NCBI GenBank assembly: GCA_026122225.1
Contig: JANEZZ010000805.1
Span: 434,001 to 498,000, forward strand
Length of the DNA: 64,000 bases
Direction of reading: 5' to 3'
Source of the DNA: Heloderma charlesbogerti
Lineage: Eukaryota; Chordata; Lepidosauria; Squamata; Helodermatidae
Below, one piece after another: positions 1-11,059 of the stretch. Position 1 is the first letter of the stretch. Each line of letters opens with the position of its first letter. The notes under the pieces are model-generated. The model did not search any database. It was given only the letters and a program-made list of their open reading frames with translations, and was not told the DNA's origin. The position numbers and the translations under genes were made by a program.

Positions 1-259
1 TTGTCTGCCTTACAGAGTTGTTGCAACCCTTGTGATTCTTACAAAAATGCTTACTTTCAACTTTACCAATATATCCACCTCCCAGGCACCCATGGTGTTG
101 ATAGTAGTTAGTTGATAGGCTTAAGGCATGGCTACTAGAGATACCTTTGTCTCCACAATCTCCAGGATCGGATGCTTGGATTATTAAATTTACCATGCTG
201 CTAACAGCTAGTTTACAAGCAAAACAGGCAAAGCACATTTAAAATGAGAATTTATTTCT
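1..259. other. Unclassified sequence, distant duplicate
   Basis: No gene is seen. The first ~35 bases share CTTACAGAGTTGTTG and neighbouring sequence with about 1344-1377, so the first palindrome-array element sits inside or beside an older, degraded local duplication. Confidence 0.35.
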
Positions 260-267
260 ATTTTAAA

Positions 268-1159
268 TAGGGGTGTACAAAACCACGCTTACCTGGCTCC
301 GCCTGGTTCCGCAGGTGGGGGGAGGCGATCCGTTCCTCCCCCCGGAATCCTCGACGGGGGGAAGGTGATCCGTTCCTCCCCCCCGGAATCCTGCCCAGTG
401 GGCACTGCTCCGTGGCCAGGCCGCAGAGCCTCCGGCTGGGCCAACCCGAAGCGGGGCCTCCAGCCGCTGCCGGGCTGGTGCAGATGCAAATGGCGTCCTG
501 TGTAGGGGACGCCATTTGCATCCCTACGCTGGCCCATGATAGGCTACATAAATATTTATGTAGCCTATCACAAAAAAACAAACAAACAGCGAACGCAAAT
601 GGCGATGGCTACGGCGGCCGCCATTTGCATTCCCTTTTTTTCCCGCCATGATAGGCTACGTAAATATTTACGTAGCCTATCATGGCAAAACGGAGGGGCG
701 CAAATGGTGGCCACTACGTCATTTGCGCCCCTCTGTTTTGCTGTGAGAGGCTACGTAAATATTTACGTAGCCTATCACGGCAGGAAAAAAAGGGAACGCA
801 AATGGCAGCTGCCATAGCCACCGCCATTTGCGTTCCCTTAGTTTTGCCGTGATAGGCTACGTAAATACATACGTAGCCTATCACGGCTTCTGCAGGGATG
901 CAAATGGCGTCCCTGCATTAGCCATGATAGGCTATGTAAGTATTTACGTAGCCTATTACGGCTATATCGACGGAGCGAGAGGCGGCCGTGGCCACCATTC
1001 GCTATGCAGTGCGGACAGCAGCAGGTAGGTGCTCCATTCCGGGCCCATTTCACAGGGTGGGGGGGCGGGGGGGCTTCGTTCCGCCACGGATTTCAGGGGG
1101 CCGAATGCACTGGCAGTCAGCCTCACTGAGATCCATGGCGGAATTCTCCGCCATGCCGA
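268..1159 (+). mobile_element. Palindrome-array hAT MITE, A end left
   Basis: 892 bp. It begins TAGGGGTG and ends CATGCCGA, a decayed CATCCCTA. The 8-bp target-site duplication ATTTTAAA is perfect (260-267 and 1160-1167), which is the hAT signature. Inside are alternating hairpins of two classes: TGATAGGCTACGTAAAT-type stems and CGCAAATGGCGGC-type stems. A GCTTACCT at the left and CAGGTAGGT at the right are outward-facing 5' splice-site matches. No transposase is present. Strand is given as the A-to-B direction. Confidence 0.9.
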
Positions 1160-1167
1160 ATTTTAAA

Positions 1168-1546
1168 GTATAGCCTCCCTACCCCAACTCTTGCTAAACA
1201 GCACCTCTTGATTCTGCCTCCCCTATTTTTATTTTTTTATTTTATTTTACAAAATCTTAGCTGTGTTTAAAGCATGTCTACCTTGAGGGGCTGTTGTAAC
1301 CCCTGTGACTTTTATTTTTATGGATTTTACAAAATGCTCAATTTTGTCTTCCTTACAGAGTTGTTGTAAAAGGATCCCTTTGCTTCAGATCTGAAACGCT
1401 GTAACCTTTGTTTTTTTGCTTTCTTTAAAATGCGTACTTCTTCTCTCAGTGGGAAAATAAAAGGCTGCTACACTTTGAATAATATAACCATGATGATATG
1501 TGTGGGTGGCTTCTACATCTCAAAATGGGAATTAATGATACAAAGT
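1168..1546. other. No gene seen
   Basis: T-rich sequence with no supportable frame. It contains the second copy of the short duplication seen at the window start (about 1344-1377). Confidence 0.3.
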
Positions 1547-1978
1547 CACTTTACAGGGGTGAGCATAGTTTTAAGGAAACCCTAGCAGCATTTTAAATGT
1601 GTCTAGGTCGAAGGACCAGATTGCAGGTAAGCTTATGGTATGTTTTAAATATAAAAACAAGTGCTCTCCAGAAAGAACATAAAACTTCTTAACAACAAAG
1701 TGGAATGTTGTGGTTGGATCCTGATATTCTGTGGACCCCTTTGCTTGATCTGTGTCTTCTTCATCTCAAAAGTCACTTTACAGGGTTGAGCATAGTTTTT
1801 GGGAATCCCCAGCAGCATTTTAAGTGTGTCTAGGGTGATGGGGCAAACTGCAGGTAAGGTTATAGTAGGTTTTAAACATAAAAACAAGTGCTCTGCTGAA
1901 AGGAAGGAAGGAAGGAAGGAAGGAAGGAAGGAAGGAAGGAAGGAAGGAAGGAAGGAGGGGTGCTTCTGAGCAAGACTA
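1547..1978. repeat. ~227-bp tandem repeat, units 1-2
   Basis: Two adjacent imperfect copies start near CACTTTACAGGG at about 1547 and 1774. Each continues through GAGCATAGTTTT, a GCATTTTAA stretch, TGCAGGTAAG and TTTTAAA, then AACAAGTGCTCT. Further units lie at 2579-2753 and 3738-3792, separated by transposon insertions and purine microsatellites. I do not recognise the family. Confidence 0.7.
1899..1956. repeat. (GGAA)n microsatellite
   Basis: About 14 GGAA units directly after the GCTCTGCTGAA end of a 227-bp unit. The same position in the fourth unit has expanded as GAAA then GGAA, so the repeat unit itself seeds these arrays. The Pro-Ser-Phe-Leu frames across it are artefacts. Confidence 0.9.
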
Positions 1979-2578
1979 TAGGGGTGTAGGAAACCCCGCT
2001 TACTTGGCTCCACCGGGTTCTGCAGGTGGGGGAGGTGATCCATTCCTCCCCCCCAGAATCTTGCCTGGCTGTCTCTGCTCCGTGGCCAGGCCGTGGAGCC
2101 GCTGGTTGGGCCAACCCGCAGTGGAGCCTCCAGCCGCTGCTGGGCTGGTGCGGATGCAAATGGCATCCTGAGTAGGGGACACCATTTGCATCCCTATGGT
2201 AGCCTGTAATAGGTGACATAAATATTTACGCAGCCTATCACGGCTAAAGCAGGGACGCAAATGGCGTACCCTATGCCATTTGCGTTCCCGCTTTAGCTGT
2301 GATAGGCTCCGTAAATATATACGTAGCCTATAACGGGACCAGCGTAGGGACGCAAATGGCGGCCGCTATGATGGCCACCATTTGCGGCCCCAGCAGCCCG
2401 GCAGCAGCCAGAGCTGCCACCAGAGCCGCAGCTGGAGCTGCAGCCAGGTAGGCTCCATTTCGTGGGGCTTTCGTGGGGTGGAGGGGCGGGGGGCTCTGTT
2501 CCGCCACGGATTCCGGGGGGCCAAATTCACTGGAATTCGGCCCCCTGGGATCCGTGGTGGAATTCTCTAACATCCCTA
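1979..2578 (+). mobile_element. Palindrome-array hAT MITE, A end left
   Basis: 600 bp, TAGGGGTG to CATCCCTA. Duplication CAAGACTA (1971-1978) versus CAAGATTA (2579-2586), one mismatch. It is a shortened member: three TAGGCTACGTAAAT-class and CAAATGGCGGC-class hairpins, then the GC-rich right part ending in CCAGGTAGGC and the B-end hairpin. It is inserted in the 227-bp tandem array. Confidence 0.88.
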
Positions 2579-2753
2579 CAAGATTAAAATAAAAGTCTCT
2601 AACAAAAGTGTGAGGGGTAGTAGTTGGATCCTGACAGTTCTGTGTAGTCCCTTGCTTGATTTGTGTCTTCTTCATCTCAAAAACTCACTTTACAGAGCAT
2701 AGTTTTTGGGAAACCCCAGCATTTTAAATGAGTCTAGAGTGATGGGGCAGATT
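2579..2753. repeat. 227-bp tandem repeat, unit 3
   Basis: It matches units 1-2 through GTTGGATCCTGA, CTTGATTTGTGTCTTCTTC and GAGCATAGTTTTTGGG, and stops at the next transposon insertion. Confidence 0.65.
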
Positions 2754-3737
2754 TAGGGATGTACAAAAGGCACTTACCTTTCGCGGATTATGTTTATGGT
2801 TGGGGGGGAGGCATTCCGTCCCTTCCCCCCAGAATCCTCGCCGGGGGGGGGAAGGAGCTCTGTTCCTCCCCCCCCCAGAATCCTGGCTGGCCGGCTGTGC
2901 TCTGCTACAGCGATTCTGCGGAGCCGCTGGCCGGCTCCGCCAGCAGCTGGACATCTGGCCGCTGGCTAGCAGGGACGCAAATGGCGGAGGCCGTAGCCGC
3001 CGCCGTTTGCATCCCTGCAGTCAGCCGTGATAGGCTACGTAAATGTTTACGTAGCCTATCACGGCTGACTTAAAAAAACAACACACGCATGTACGGAAAT
3101 GGCAGTGGCCATGGCCGCCACTATTTCTGTTCCTTATTTTGGCACATCTTAGTCTATGTAAATATTTACGTAGACTAAGGCGGCAAAAATAAGGGGAACG
3201 CAAATAGCGTAGCGTCTATGCTATTTGCGTTCCCCTTATTTTCGCCGTCTTAGTCTACGTAAATGTTTATGTAGAATAAGACATGCCAAAAAAAGGAACG
3301 CAAATGCCATGGCCACCGCCATTTGCGTACGTGCGTTGTTGTTGTTGTTGTTGTTTTTTAAAGTCAGCCGTGATAGGCTACGTAAACATTTACGTATGCT
3401 ATCACGTTTTTTTTTTTTTAAGACCTAGCTGTGATAGCCTACGTAAATCTTTACGTAGCCTATCACGTTTTTTTTTTTTTAACTGGAAATGGCGGCGGTG
3501 GCAGCCGGTCGGAAGACCGGCTGCCGCAGCCGCCGCCACCGAACCGCTGCTGCCGCCACTGCCGCCACCGCCGCCAAACCGCCGCCGCTGCCGCCGCCAG
3601 GAAGATCTGCCCAAGGTAAGTCTCGTCCCGGGGGGGTGGCGGGGGGGTGGCAGGCCAGTCCACCACCAATTTCGGGAGCCAAATGCGCTGGCATTCGGCC
3701 TCCCCGAGATCCGTGGTGGAATTTTCGTACATCCCTA
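2754..3737 (+). mobile_element. Palindrome-array hAT MITE, full-length
   Basis: 984 bp, TAGGGATG to CATCCCTA. Duplication GGCAGATT (2746-2753) versus GGTAGATT (3738-3745), one mismatch. One of the most complete copies: the A-end minisatellite is followed by nine hairpins in the order shared with the copy at 17580. An ATG in Kozak-like context at 3489 opens a 42-codon Ala/Arg/Pro-rich frame that runs without a stop to CCAAG|GTAAGT at 3615/3616. The left end carries CACTTACCT, the same donor facing the other way. Confidence 0.92.
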
Positions 3738-3792
3738 GGTAGATTGCAAGTAAGCTTATAGTAGATTTTAAACATAAAACCAAGAGTTCTGC

Positions 3793-3838
<46 letters not shown>

Positions 3839-3889
3839 GAGGGAAGGAAGGAAGGAAGGAAGGAAGGAAGGAAGGAAGGAAGGAGGGAG
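3738..3889. repeat. 227-bp repeat unit 4 plus purine microsatellite
   Basis: The unit resumes with AGATTGCAAGTAAGCTTATAG and runs to GAGTTCTGCAG, then (GAAA)n from about 3793 and (GGAA)n to about 3889. It ends the tandem array interrupted by two transposons. Confidence 0.65.
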
Positions 3890-4175
3890 GGGTGCTGCTA
3901 AACAACATAATATAAAATGTTTTTTGATTGGGAAAGTGGGGTGGGGCGTGACCTTTCCGGGCCACGTGGGCCCTGGCGGGCCAATCCAGGGAGAGTTTGG
4001 AAATGGCCCTGTGGGCCATTTCCACACCTGTACCTGTTAGGGCTCTAAAATCTCTTCCTATTGGTCCATGGTGGCATGATAAGTTCGCAGAGGGGTCGCA
4101 TGACTACTGTCAGGTGATCCTGAAGGTCATATGACCTGGCCAGCTGATCGCTCCTTCTGGGGACAGGACCTCCAG

Positions 4176-4305
4176 AGGTGGGACTTTTAGCTAGGGTGGG
4201 ACTTTCATTCTCCCTAAGGGGTGGGGCACCTGTCACTTTTGGGAAAGGGGCGTGGTTTAGAGTTTGATGCGGGTACTACCCCTTCACTACTAATGTGTTC
4301 TTTTT
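4176..4305. repeat. Duplicated block, copy 1
   Basis: This segment, containing GGCACCTGTCACTTTTG, CGTGGTTTAGAGTTTGATGC and CCCCTTCACTACT, recurs at 5262-5385. The two copies bracket the palindrome-array element at 4497. The family is not recognised; a SINE or local duplication are both possible. Confidence 0.6.
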
Positions 4306-4496
4306 AAACACTGTGGTCCTGACTGTATTACTGTTTCTCATAGCCTGAGGTGAGGAATTATTATTTCACTGAAGCAACAGCTCACAGGCTTGAGCTGCAG
4401 AATATCAGTAAGCAGTTTATGATACAAACTGTCCCTTTTGGCCTACTCCTGCCTCCAGGACTGGTGCAAATGCCCCGTCTAGTTACTGAACATTAA

Positions 4497-5157
4497 TATG
4501 GATGTACGAAAGTCACTTACCTTTTCACAGGTGTGATTCACGGTGGGGGGGAGGTTCTCCGTCCTTCCCCCCGGAATCCTCCCTGGCCGGCTCTGCTGGC
4601 CAGGGCCATCTGCAGCCGGAGTTCCGGCCATGTCCGGGCTGCTGAGGACGCAAATGGCGGCCACCGTAGCGGCCGCCATTTGCATCCTGCCAGGCAGCCA
4701 TGATAGGCTACGTAAGTATTTACATAGCCTATCACGGCAAAGAGCAGGAACGCAAACGGCGGCCACTATGCTGTTTGCGCCACTGCTCTTTTCGTGATAG
4801 GCTATGTAAGTATTTACGTAGCCTATCATGGTAAAGGCAGCCACGCAAATGGTGTAGTGGCTGTCATTTGTGTCCCTGCTCTTTGCCATGATAGGCTACA
4901 TAAATACTTACATAGCCTATCACGGCAGCCTGGCGGGATGCAAATGGCGGTCACTACAGTGGATGCCATTTGCGGCTGCATCAGCCAGCCGAAAGACCAG
5001 CCGCCGCCACTGGAGCCACTGCCCCAGGTAAGTTTAGTTCTGGGGGGAATTCCGCAGGGTGGCGGGGGGGAGGCCATTCCGCCACGGGTTTCAGGGGGCC
5101 GAATACACTGGCATTCGGCCTCACTGAAATCCGTGGTGGAATTCTCCGCCATCCCGA
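4497..5157 (+). mobile_element. Palindrome-array hAT MITE, A end left
   Basis: 661 bp, from TATGGATG (decayed TAGGGATG) to CATCCCGA. It holds the A end with CACTTACCT, four hairpins of alternating class, then CCCCAGGTAAGT and the B-end hairpin. No convincing 8-bp duplication is left (AACATTAA versus TGCACATA), so one end may have eroded. Confidence 0.8.
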
Positions 5158-5261
5158 TGCACATATCATCTCTTCTAGACTGAGGTGGAGAGAAGATAGA
5201 CGTCCAGAAGTTTGGGACATCAATTCCCAGCATTCCTGATCATTGGCCATGCTGGCAGGGG

Positions 5262-5385
5262 CTTCTGGGAGGGCGGGACTTCCTGTCTCCCTAAGGGGGC
5301 AGGGCACCTGTCACTTTTGAAAAAAAGGTCGTGGTTTAGAGTTTGATGCAGGTACCACCCCTTCACTACTCACATTGTCCCCTTC
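5262..5385. repeat. Duplicated block, copy 2
   Basis: Imperfect direct copy of 4176-4305, sharing TCTCCCTAAGGGG, GGCACCTGTCACTTTTG and the CGTGGTTTAGAGTTTGATGC stretch. Confidence 0.6.
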
Positions 5386-5822
5386 CTGTTTGTTCACTGG
5401 ATGTTGATGGAGTGCTATGAAAATCAAGTTCCTACAGGAGATGTCTCAAAAAATATTTTTTTCACAGGTGATAGTTAGCAAATTCTTTCTAGTATTAACA
5501 CATTCATTTACTTAATTTTAAAGTGTATAAACCACCTTTCATTAATGAGGGATCCCAGGGGATAATAGCATAACATTGGAATTGGACAGATGTTGTATAA
5601 TCACAATCCTAAAATTACACAATATTAGGCATAAAAACTATTCAACCAGCAAACCAGTTAAATGAAGGAATATCTAAATTTTGAAAGGCTTAGGAAAAAT
5701 TTCCAAATAACAACAACAATATAATAAAAACAGGCAGATGCAGCAGATAAAACAAAGATATTGGATAAAAACTTGTCCATTTGATAAAACAAATGCCTGT
5801 CTAAACAGGGAGGGCTTTGCCA
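5386..5822. other. No feature seen
   Basis: AT-rich sequence with no coding signal or recognised repeat, up to the 3' end of the CR1 element. Confidence 0.3.
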
Positions 5823-6019
5823 TAGAATCATAGAATCATAGAATAGTAGGGCTGGAAGTGGCCTACAAGGCCATCGAGTCCAACCCCCTGCTCAATGCAG
5901 GAATCCAAGTCAGAGCATCCCTGACAGATGGCTGTCCAGCCTCGTCTTGAATGCCTCCAGTGTGGGAGAGCCCACTGCCTCCCTAGGTCATTGGTTTCAT
6001 TGCTGTATTGCTCTAACAG

Positions 6020-8752
6020 TCAGGAAGTTTTTCCCTGATGTTCAGCCAGAATCTGGCTTCCTGTAACTTGAGCCCATGATTCCGTCCTGCACTCTGGGAT
6101 GATTGAGAAGAGATCCTGGCCTTTCCCTCTGTGACAACCTTTCAAGTACTTGAAGAGTGCTATCATATCTCCCCTCAGTCTTCTCTTCTCAAGGCTAAAC
6201 ATGCCCAGTTCTTTCAGTCTCTCTTCATAGGGCTTTGTTTCCAGTCCCCTGATCATCTTTGTTGCCCTCCTCTGAACCCTTTCCAGTTTGTCTGCATTGT
6301 TCTTAAAGTGTGGTGCCCAGAACTGGACACAGTACTCCAGATGAGGCCTAACCAGTGCTGAGTAGAGGGGAACTAGTACTTCCTGGGATTTGGAAGCTAT
6401 GCTTCTATTAATGCAGCCCAAAATAGCATTTGCCTTTTGTGCAGCCACATCACATTGTTGGCTCATATTCAGCTTGTGATCGACAACAATTCCAAGATCC
6501 TTCTCGCTTGTCGTGTTGTTGGGCCACATATCCCCATCTTGTAACTGTGCATTTGGTTTCTTTTTCCTCGGTGCAGAACTTGGCATTTATCCCTATTAAA
6601 TGTCATTCTGTTGTTTTCTGTCCAGCACTCCAGTCTATCAAGTTCACTTTGAATTTTGTTTCTGTCTTCCAAAGTATTAGCTATCCCACCCAATTTTGTG
6701 TCATCTGCAAATTTGATCAGCATTCCTTGCAAATCCTCCTCCAAGTCATTAATAAAAATGTTGAAGAGCACTGGGCCCAGGACTGAGCCCTGTGGTACCC
6801 AACTTGTTACCTCTCCCCAGTTTGAGAAGATCCCATTGATAAGCACTCTTTGAGTCTGATTCTGTAGCCAACTGTGGATCCACCGGATCGTTGTTTCATC
6901 TAGCCCACTTTGAGCTAGTTTGCTCATCAGGATATAATGGGGCACTTTGTCGAAAGCTTTGCTGAAGTCGAGGTATATGATGTCTACAGCATTCCCACAG
7001 TCTACAAGGGAGGTGACTTGATCAAAAAAATGAGATCAGTTTTGTCTGGCAGAACCTGTTTTTGACAAATCTATTTTGGCTTCGAATAATCACGGCATTG
7101 TTTTCAAGGTGCTTCCAGATGGATTGCTTTATCATCTGCTCCAGAATTTTCCCAGGGATTGATGTCAGACTGACTGGTCCGTAGTTCCCAGGTTCCTCCT
7201 TTTTACCCTTTTTGAAGATAGGGACAACATTAGCCCTCCTCCAGTCATCTGGCACTTCCCCCATCCTCCATGATTTCTCAAAGAGAATAGACAGTGGTTC
7301 TGAGAGTTCTTCTGCAAGTTCCTTTATTACTCTAGGATGCAGTTCATCTGGCCCTGGAGATTTGAACTCATTCAAAGTAATTAGGTGTTCCTTGACCATA
7401 TGCCTATCGATCTCAAGCTGCAATCCTGCCCCTTCAGCCTGTACTTGGCCTTTGCCAGGGGGGTCATAGACCCTCTTTTGGGAGAAGACTGAGCCAAAGT
7501 AGGAATTGAGCAACTCTGCCTTTTTTTGTCATCTGTTATCGTTTTGCCATCCTTATTTAATAGCTGAACAACCATTTCTTTCCTCTGCCTTTTACTATGC
7601 ACGTAGGTGAAGAAAGCCTTTTTGTTGCTTTTAGCATCCCTCACTAACCTCAGCTCGTTCTGAGCTTTAGCCTTCCTGATGCCATCCCTGCAATTCTGTG
7701 CTACCTGCCTGTACTCTTCCTTTGTTGCTTGACCTTCTTTCCACTTCCTATATGTGTCCTTTTTGGTTTTCAGGTCATCCCTAAGCTTTTTGTGAAGCCA
7801 CATTGGCTTCTTCTGTTGTCTTCCACCTTTTCTTCTTGTTGGAATTGTTTGTGATTGTGTGTTGAGAATTTCCTTTTTTAAAGGCCCCCACCCATCTTGG
7901 CCTCCTTTTCTCGTTAGCATTGCTTGCCGTGGGACCTTACTGATCATTGTTCTGAGTTTATTAAAATCAGCTTTCCTAAAATCCAGGGTACGCATTTGAC
8001 TACACTCAGCTTTTGCTTCCCTTAGAACCAAGAACTGAAGTACAACATGATCGCTTTCCCCCAGAGTTCCTGTAACTGCTACTTTATCCACTAAGTCATC
8101 TCTGTTGGTTAGGATCAAGTCAAGGATAGCCGATCCTCTAGTTCCTTCCTCTACTTTCTGTAGGAGGAAGTTATCCGCCACACAAGTCAGGAATTTCCTG
8201 GAGGGGCCACGTTTTGCAGAATTTGTCTCCCAACAAATATCGGGGAAATTGAAGTCCCCCATTACTACTACATCATGCTTCCTTAAAACAGTGGCTATTT
8301 GCTTTTCAAAAGTTTCATCCTCGTCTTCTCCTTTGTTGGGTGGCCGGTAGTAGACTCTGACCATCAGGTTCCTTTTATTCTTTGCTCCATTTATTTTGAT
8401 CCAGATGCTCTCGATGGGGCTACCAAGCTCATCCTCCTGTATTTCTGTGCAGAGATATGTATTTTTCACATACAGTGCAACCCCACCTCCCTTTCTGTTC
8501 CTCCTGTTCTTTTTGAACAAGTTATATCCTTCAATTGCTGTATTCCAGTCAATTGCTGTATTCCTGTATTAAGAGTTCAAGTTCGTTCTGTTTGTTTCCC
8601 ATACTCTGGGCATTAGTATATAGACATCGAAGACCATGTGCTTCATAGTCTGGCTTTCTTCCTACATGTGTCTGAAGACTATTATTGGGCGCTATCAGAG
8701 CTGTTCTCGCCGTTGCAGTGCATGCGCCTAGGTCCATTGTTTCCCCCAACAT
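6020..8752 (-). pseudogene. CR1 ORF2: endonuclease and reverse transcriptase, broken
   Basis: It would nick target DNA and copy the element RNA into the nick. Reading from 8752 downwards: an AP-endonuclease domain starting LYTNAQSMGNKQNELE, with VVMGDFNFPDICW and GESDH catalytic blocks, then an RT domain with VVPIFKKG, a DFSKAFDKVP box and the catalytic KFADDTKLGG, and finally the conserved C-terminal [12 protein letters not shown] region. Frameshifts near 8530, 7500, 7020 and 6500 split it into pieces. The first lies by a small direct duplication of CAATTGCTGTATTCC. It starts at an ATG overlapping the ORF1 stop. Confidence 0.88.
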
Positions 8753-9800
8753 TACATCTCCCTTCCCTGTAGGATTCGGTTTAAAGCCCTCCTGATGAAG
8801 TTCTTCATGCTGTGGCCAAACACATTCGTCCCAGCCTTTGTGAGGTGCAACCCGTCCCTTGCCAACAGCCCATCTTCAGTATAGCCTGTGGTCCCAGAAT
8901 CCAAATCTCTCTTGTCGGCACCACCTTCGTAGCCAGTCATTCACTCGGAGTATTTTTCGTTCCCTTTCTATCCCTCTTCTGACTACTGGAAGGATGGATG
9001 AGAAAACTATCTGGGCCCCAAAGTTCTTGAGTTTCCTTCCCAAAGCTTCGAAGTCTGACATGATTTCTTCGTAGCTCCGCTTGGTGGTATCATTTGTTCC
9101 CATATGGATGAGAAGAAAGAGATACCTGTCAGTGGGCTTTATGAGTGCAGGCAACCTTTCAGTCACGTCTCTAATCCGTCCTCCCAGGAGACAACATACC
9201 TGGCGAGTCCACAGGTCTTTGCGACATACTTGGGTCTCAGTCCCACACAGCAAGGAGTCTTCCACTACTACCACTCTTCTCTTCTTCTTGTTGTAGGCCT
9301 GGGTTTTATTGCCTCTGTTTGACTGACCTTCAGCCTCTTGCTCACTCTCATGTAGGTTCCCCTGTGATTCTTCCTCTGCAGGCTGTCCTCCAGTCTCATC
9401 CGCAAGTACCTGGAATCGGTTCCACAGCTCCACTGTTTCCACTGGTGCAGAGTGGCGTCTAGTTCTTCTTCTCCTAATTGTCACCCTTTTCCAAGGAGTA
9501 TCCTCTACTCCATTTTTCTTCACCTCAGCATTTCCCACTGCCTCAGCTTGCTGTTGCTCTTCAAGCTTCTGGTCTTCCCTTTGCTGCTGTAGTCCCCCCA
9601 TTCTGTCCAATAACTCTTCATGTTCTCTTATTGTCCCAGAGGGTCGACAGTCGCCACTCCAGTCCACTTACTTTTTCCTCCAGCAGCATGATCAACTTGC
9701 ACTTGTTGCAGGTGTAGGCTATGTTGTTCTAGAAAACAAACATTGCACACACCTTGCAGGTCACCACCACTGGAGAGTCCTGTGACTCCTGTCCTTCCAT
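8752..9800 (-). pseudogene. CR1 ORF1 with SGNH esterase domain, broken
   Basis: The CR1 ORF1 protein binds element RNA and carries an esterase-like domain. The N-terminal part, from an ATG at 9800, has the Cys-pair region (CKVCAMF, YTCNKCKLIML) and a Gln/Glu-rich coiled stretch. The SGNH domain follows, with VVVVEDSLL (usual GDS serine block), LLIHMGTNDT and a DGLHLTKAGTNVFG histidine block. A frameshift lies near 8900, and a stop occurs in the Cys-rich part. The ORF1 stop overlaps the ORF2 start as TAATG at 8754-8750, suggesting coupled translation. Confidence 0.82.
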
Positions 9801-10329
9801 TGCCTCTTTTCTCTGTTTGTGTCTAGCTTTGTGATTGTTCTAGACTAACCTGTGCCTGCTCCTCTACTCAGTAGAGGTTAAAGGCAGAGTCCCACTGGTG
9901 TGGAAGTGTGTGTTACAAGACAAATAAATGGAGAAACGTTAGTTAAAAAATGAAAAAAAATAAAAAATGAAAATAAATCTTAGGGGCCTCCCCCTTGACC
10001 TCTCCTGCCGAACTCCCCTGGCCAAATCCTGTTTGCTCCCCCTGTTCGCTCGCTCTGGTCGCTCGCTCTCTGGGAGCTTGCTTGCTTCTGTAGTCCCTGG
10101 ACCAGCTGGAGCAGCTTGCTCTTCTCTGCTCTGCTCAGCTGGGAGGCGGGAAACAGGAAAATAATGTTTTTAACATTATTTAATGGCAAAATGCCATTAA
10201 AGAGGGTGCCAACCTCATTTCCTAGGGGCGGAGGTTTCCACATTTTAGGTGTGGCCACAGATAACATTCCTTCTCTTATCCCCATCAACTTCATCTCCAC
10301 CATAGTGGGGATATAAAGAATGGCCTCTC

Positions 10330-11045
10330 TGTCAGCTCTTAGGGCACGAGGAGGTGGTCCCTAAGGTATCCTGGACCTAAGCCATTTATGGTTTTAAAGG
10401 TTCAATCCACCAACACTTTGAATTGTTCCTGGAAAAACAATGGTAAGACAGGTATAATATAATCCTCTACGTGAGCACTCATTCGCTCTGCTGAATTCTG
10501 GACTAATTGCAGTCTCTGAAGACCTTTCAAAGATAGATGTAGAGTGTATTGCAGTAATCCAGTCTAGATGTATCTCAGGTGTGTGTCACCATGGCCAGGT
10601 TTGACCTCGTCAGGAATGGTCACAGATGATGCACCAGCTTGAGCTGGACAATGGTACTCAAAGTCCTGTCAGACCTAGGGATGTCAGAGAATTCCACCAC
10701 GGATCTCAGTGAGGCCGAATGCCAGAATGTTGTTTACCCAGAGCCCTCCACAACCGGAAATCCGGCTGCGGACGGCTCTGGCCTGGCTGTGCCGGGCCTG
10801 GCCAGCTGCTCCGCGGAGCTGCCGCGGAGCACAGCCGGCCGTTCAAGGATTCCTGGGGGAGGAACGGAGCGCCTCCCCCCCGGCTAGGATTCCGGGGGGA
10901 GGGATGGAACGCCTCTCCCCCCCACCATCAACATAATCCGCTAAAGGTAAGTCACTTTCGTACATCCCTAGTCAGACCAACATTGGGCAGTCTATCTCTC
11001 CAGATAAAATCCAGTAAGTGGAATTTGGAAGTGGGGCAGATGCAC
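10330..11045 (-). mobile_element. L2-like LINE fragment, interrupted
   Basis: Read on the minus strand, this encodes a degraded L2-type RT C-terminus (a NGLGPGYLRD-like stretch near 10380) and its upstream part, as in the L2-like pieces at 34085 and 32400. A palindrome-array element at 10676-10970 splits it. The fragment carries no usable frame. The far boundary after 10978 is vague. Confidence 0.55.
10676..10970 (-). mobile_element. Short palindrome-array hAT MITE, B end left
   Basis: 295 bp, TAGGGATG to CATCCCTA, with a perfect 8-bp duplication GTCAGACC (10668-10675, 10971-10978). It retains both ends but has lost the entire hairpin array. The right end reads AAAGGTAAGTCACTTTCGT then the terminus, keeping the outward splice-donor match. 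Confidence 0.9.
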
Positions 11046-11059
11046 TGAATAGGCCAGAA

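Larger units (their letters stand above)
5823..10180 (-). mobile_element. CR1 LINE, nearly full-length
   Basis: A non-LTR retrotransposon read on the minus strand. Its 3' end is the short repeated tail ATAGAATCATAGAATC (shown on the plus strand) at 5823-5845, typical of reptile CR1. The 3' UTR, ORF2, ORF1 and a GC-rich 5' UTR follow in order up to about 10180. About 4.35 kb is the expected size of a full CR1. Only a few frameshifts break the two frames, so the copy is fairly young. The 5' UTR matches the second CR1 copy at 42839-44768. The exact 5' boundary is uncertain. Confidence 0.9.

Noticed and set aside
1645..2219. Frames with repeated Pro-Ser-Phe-Leu
   Set aside because: Translation of the (GGAA)n microsatellite; the same occurs at 3768-4025.
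3283..3738. Ala-rich frame as a conserved host exon
   Set aside because: The same frame recurs in at least nine transposon copies at unrelated loci; it belongs to the mobile family, although its possible exon function is reported as a finding.
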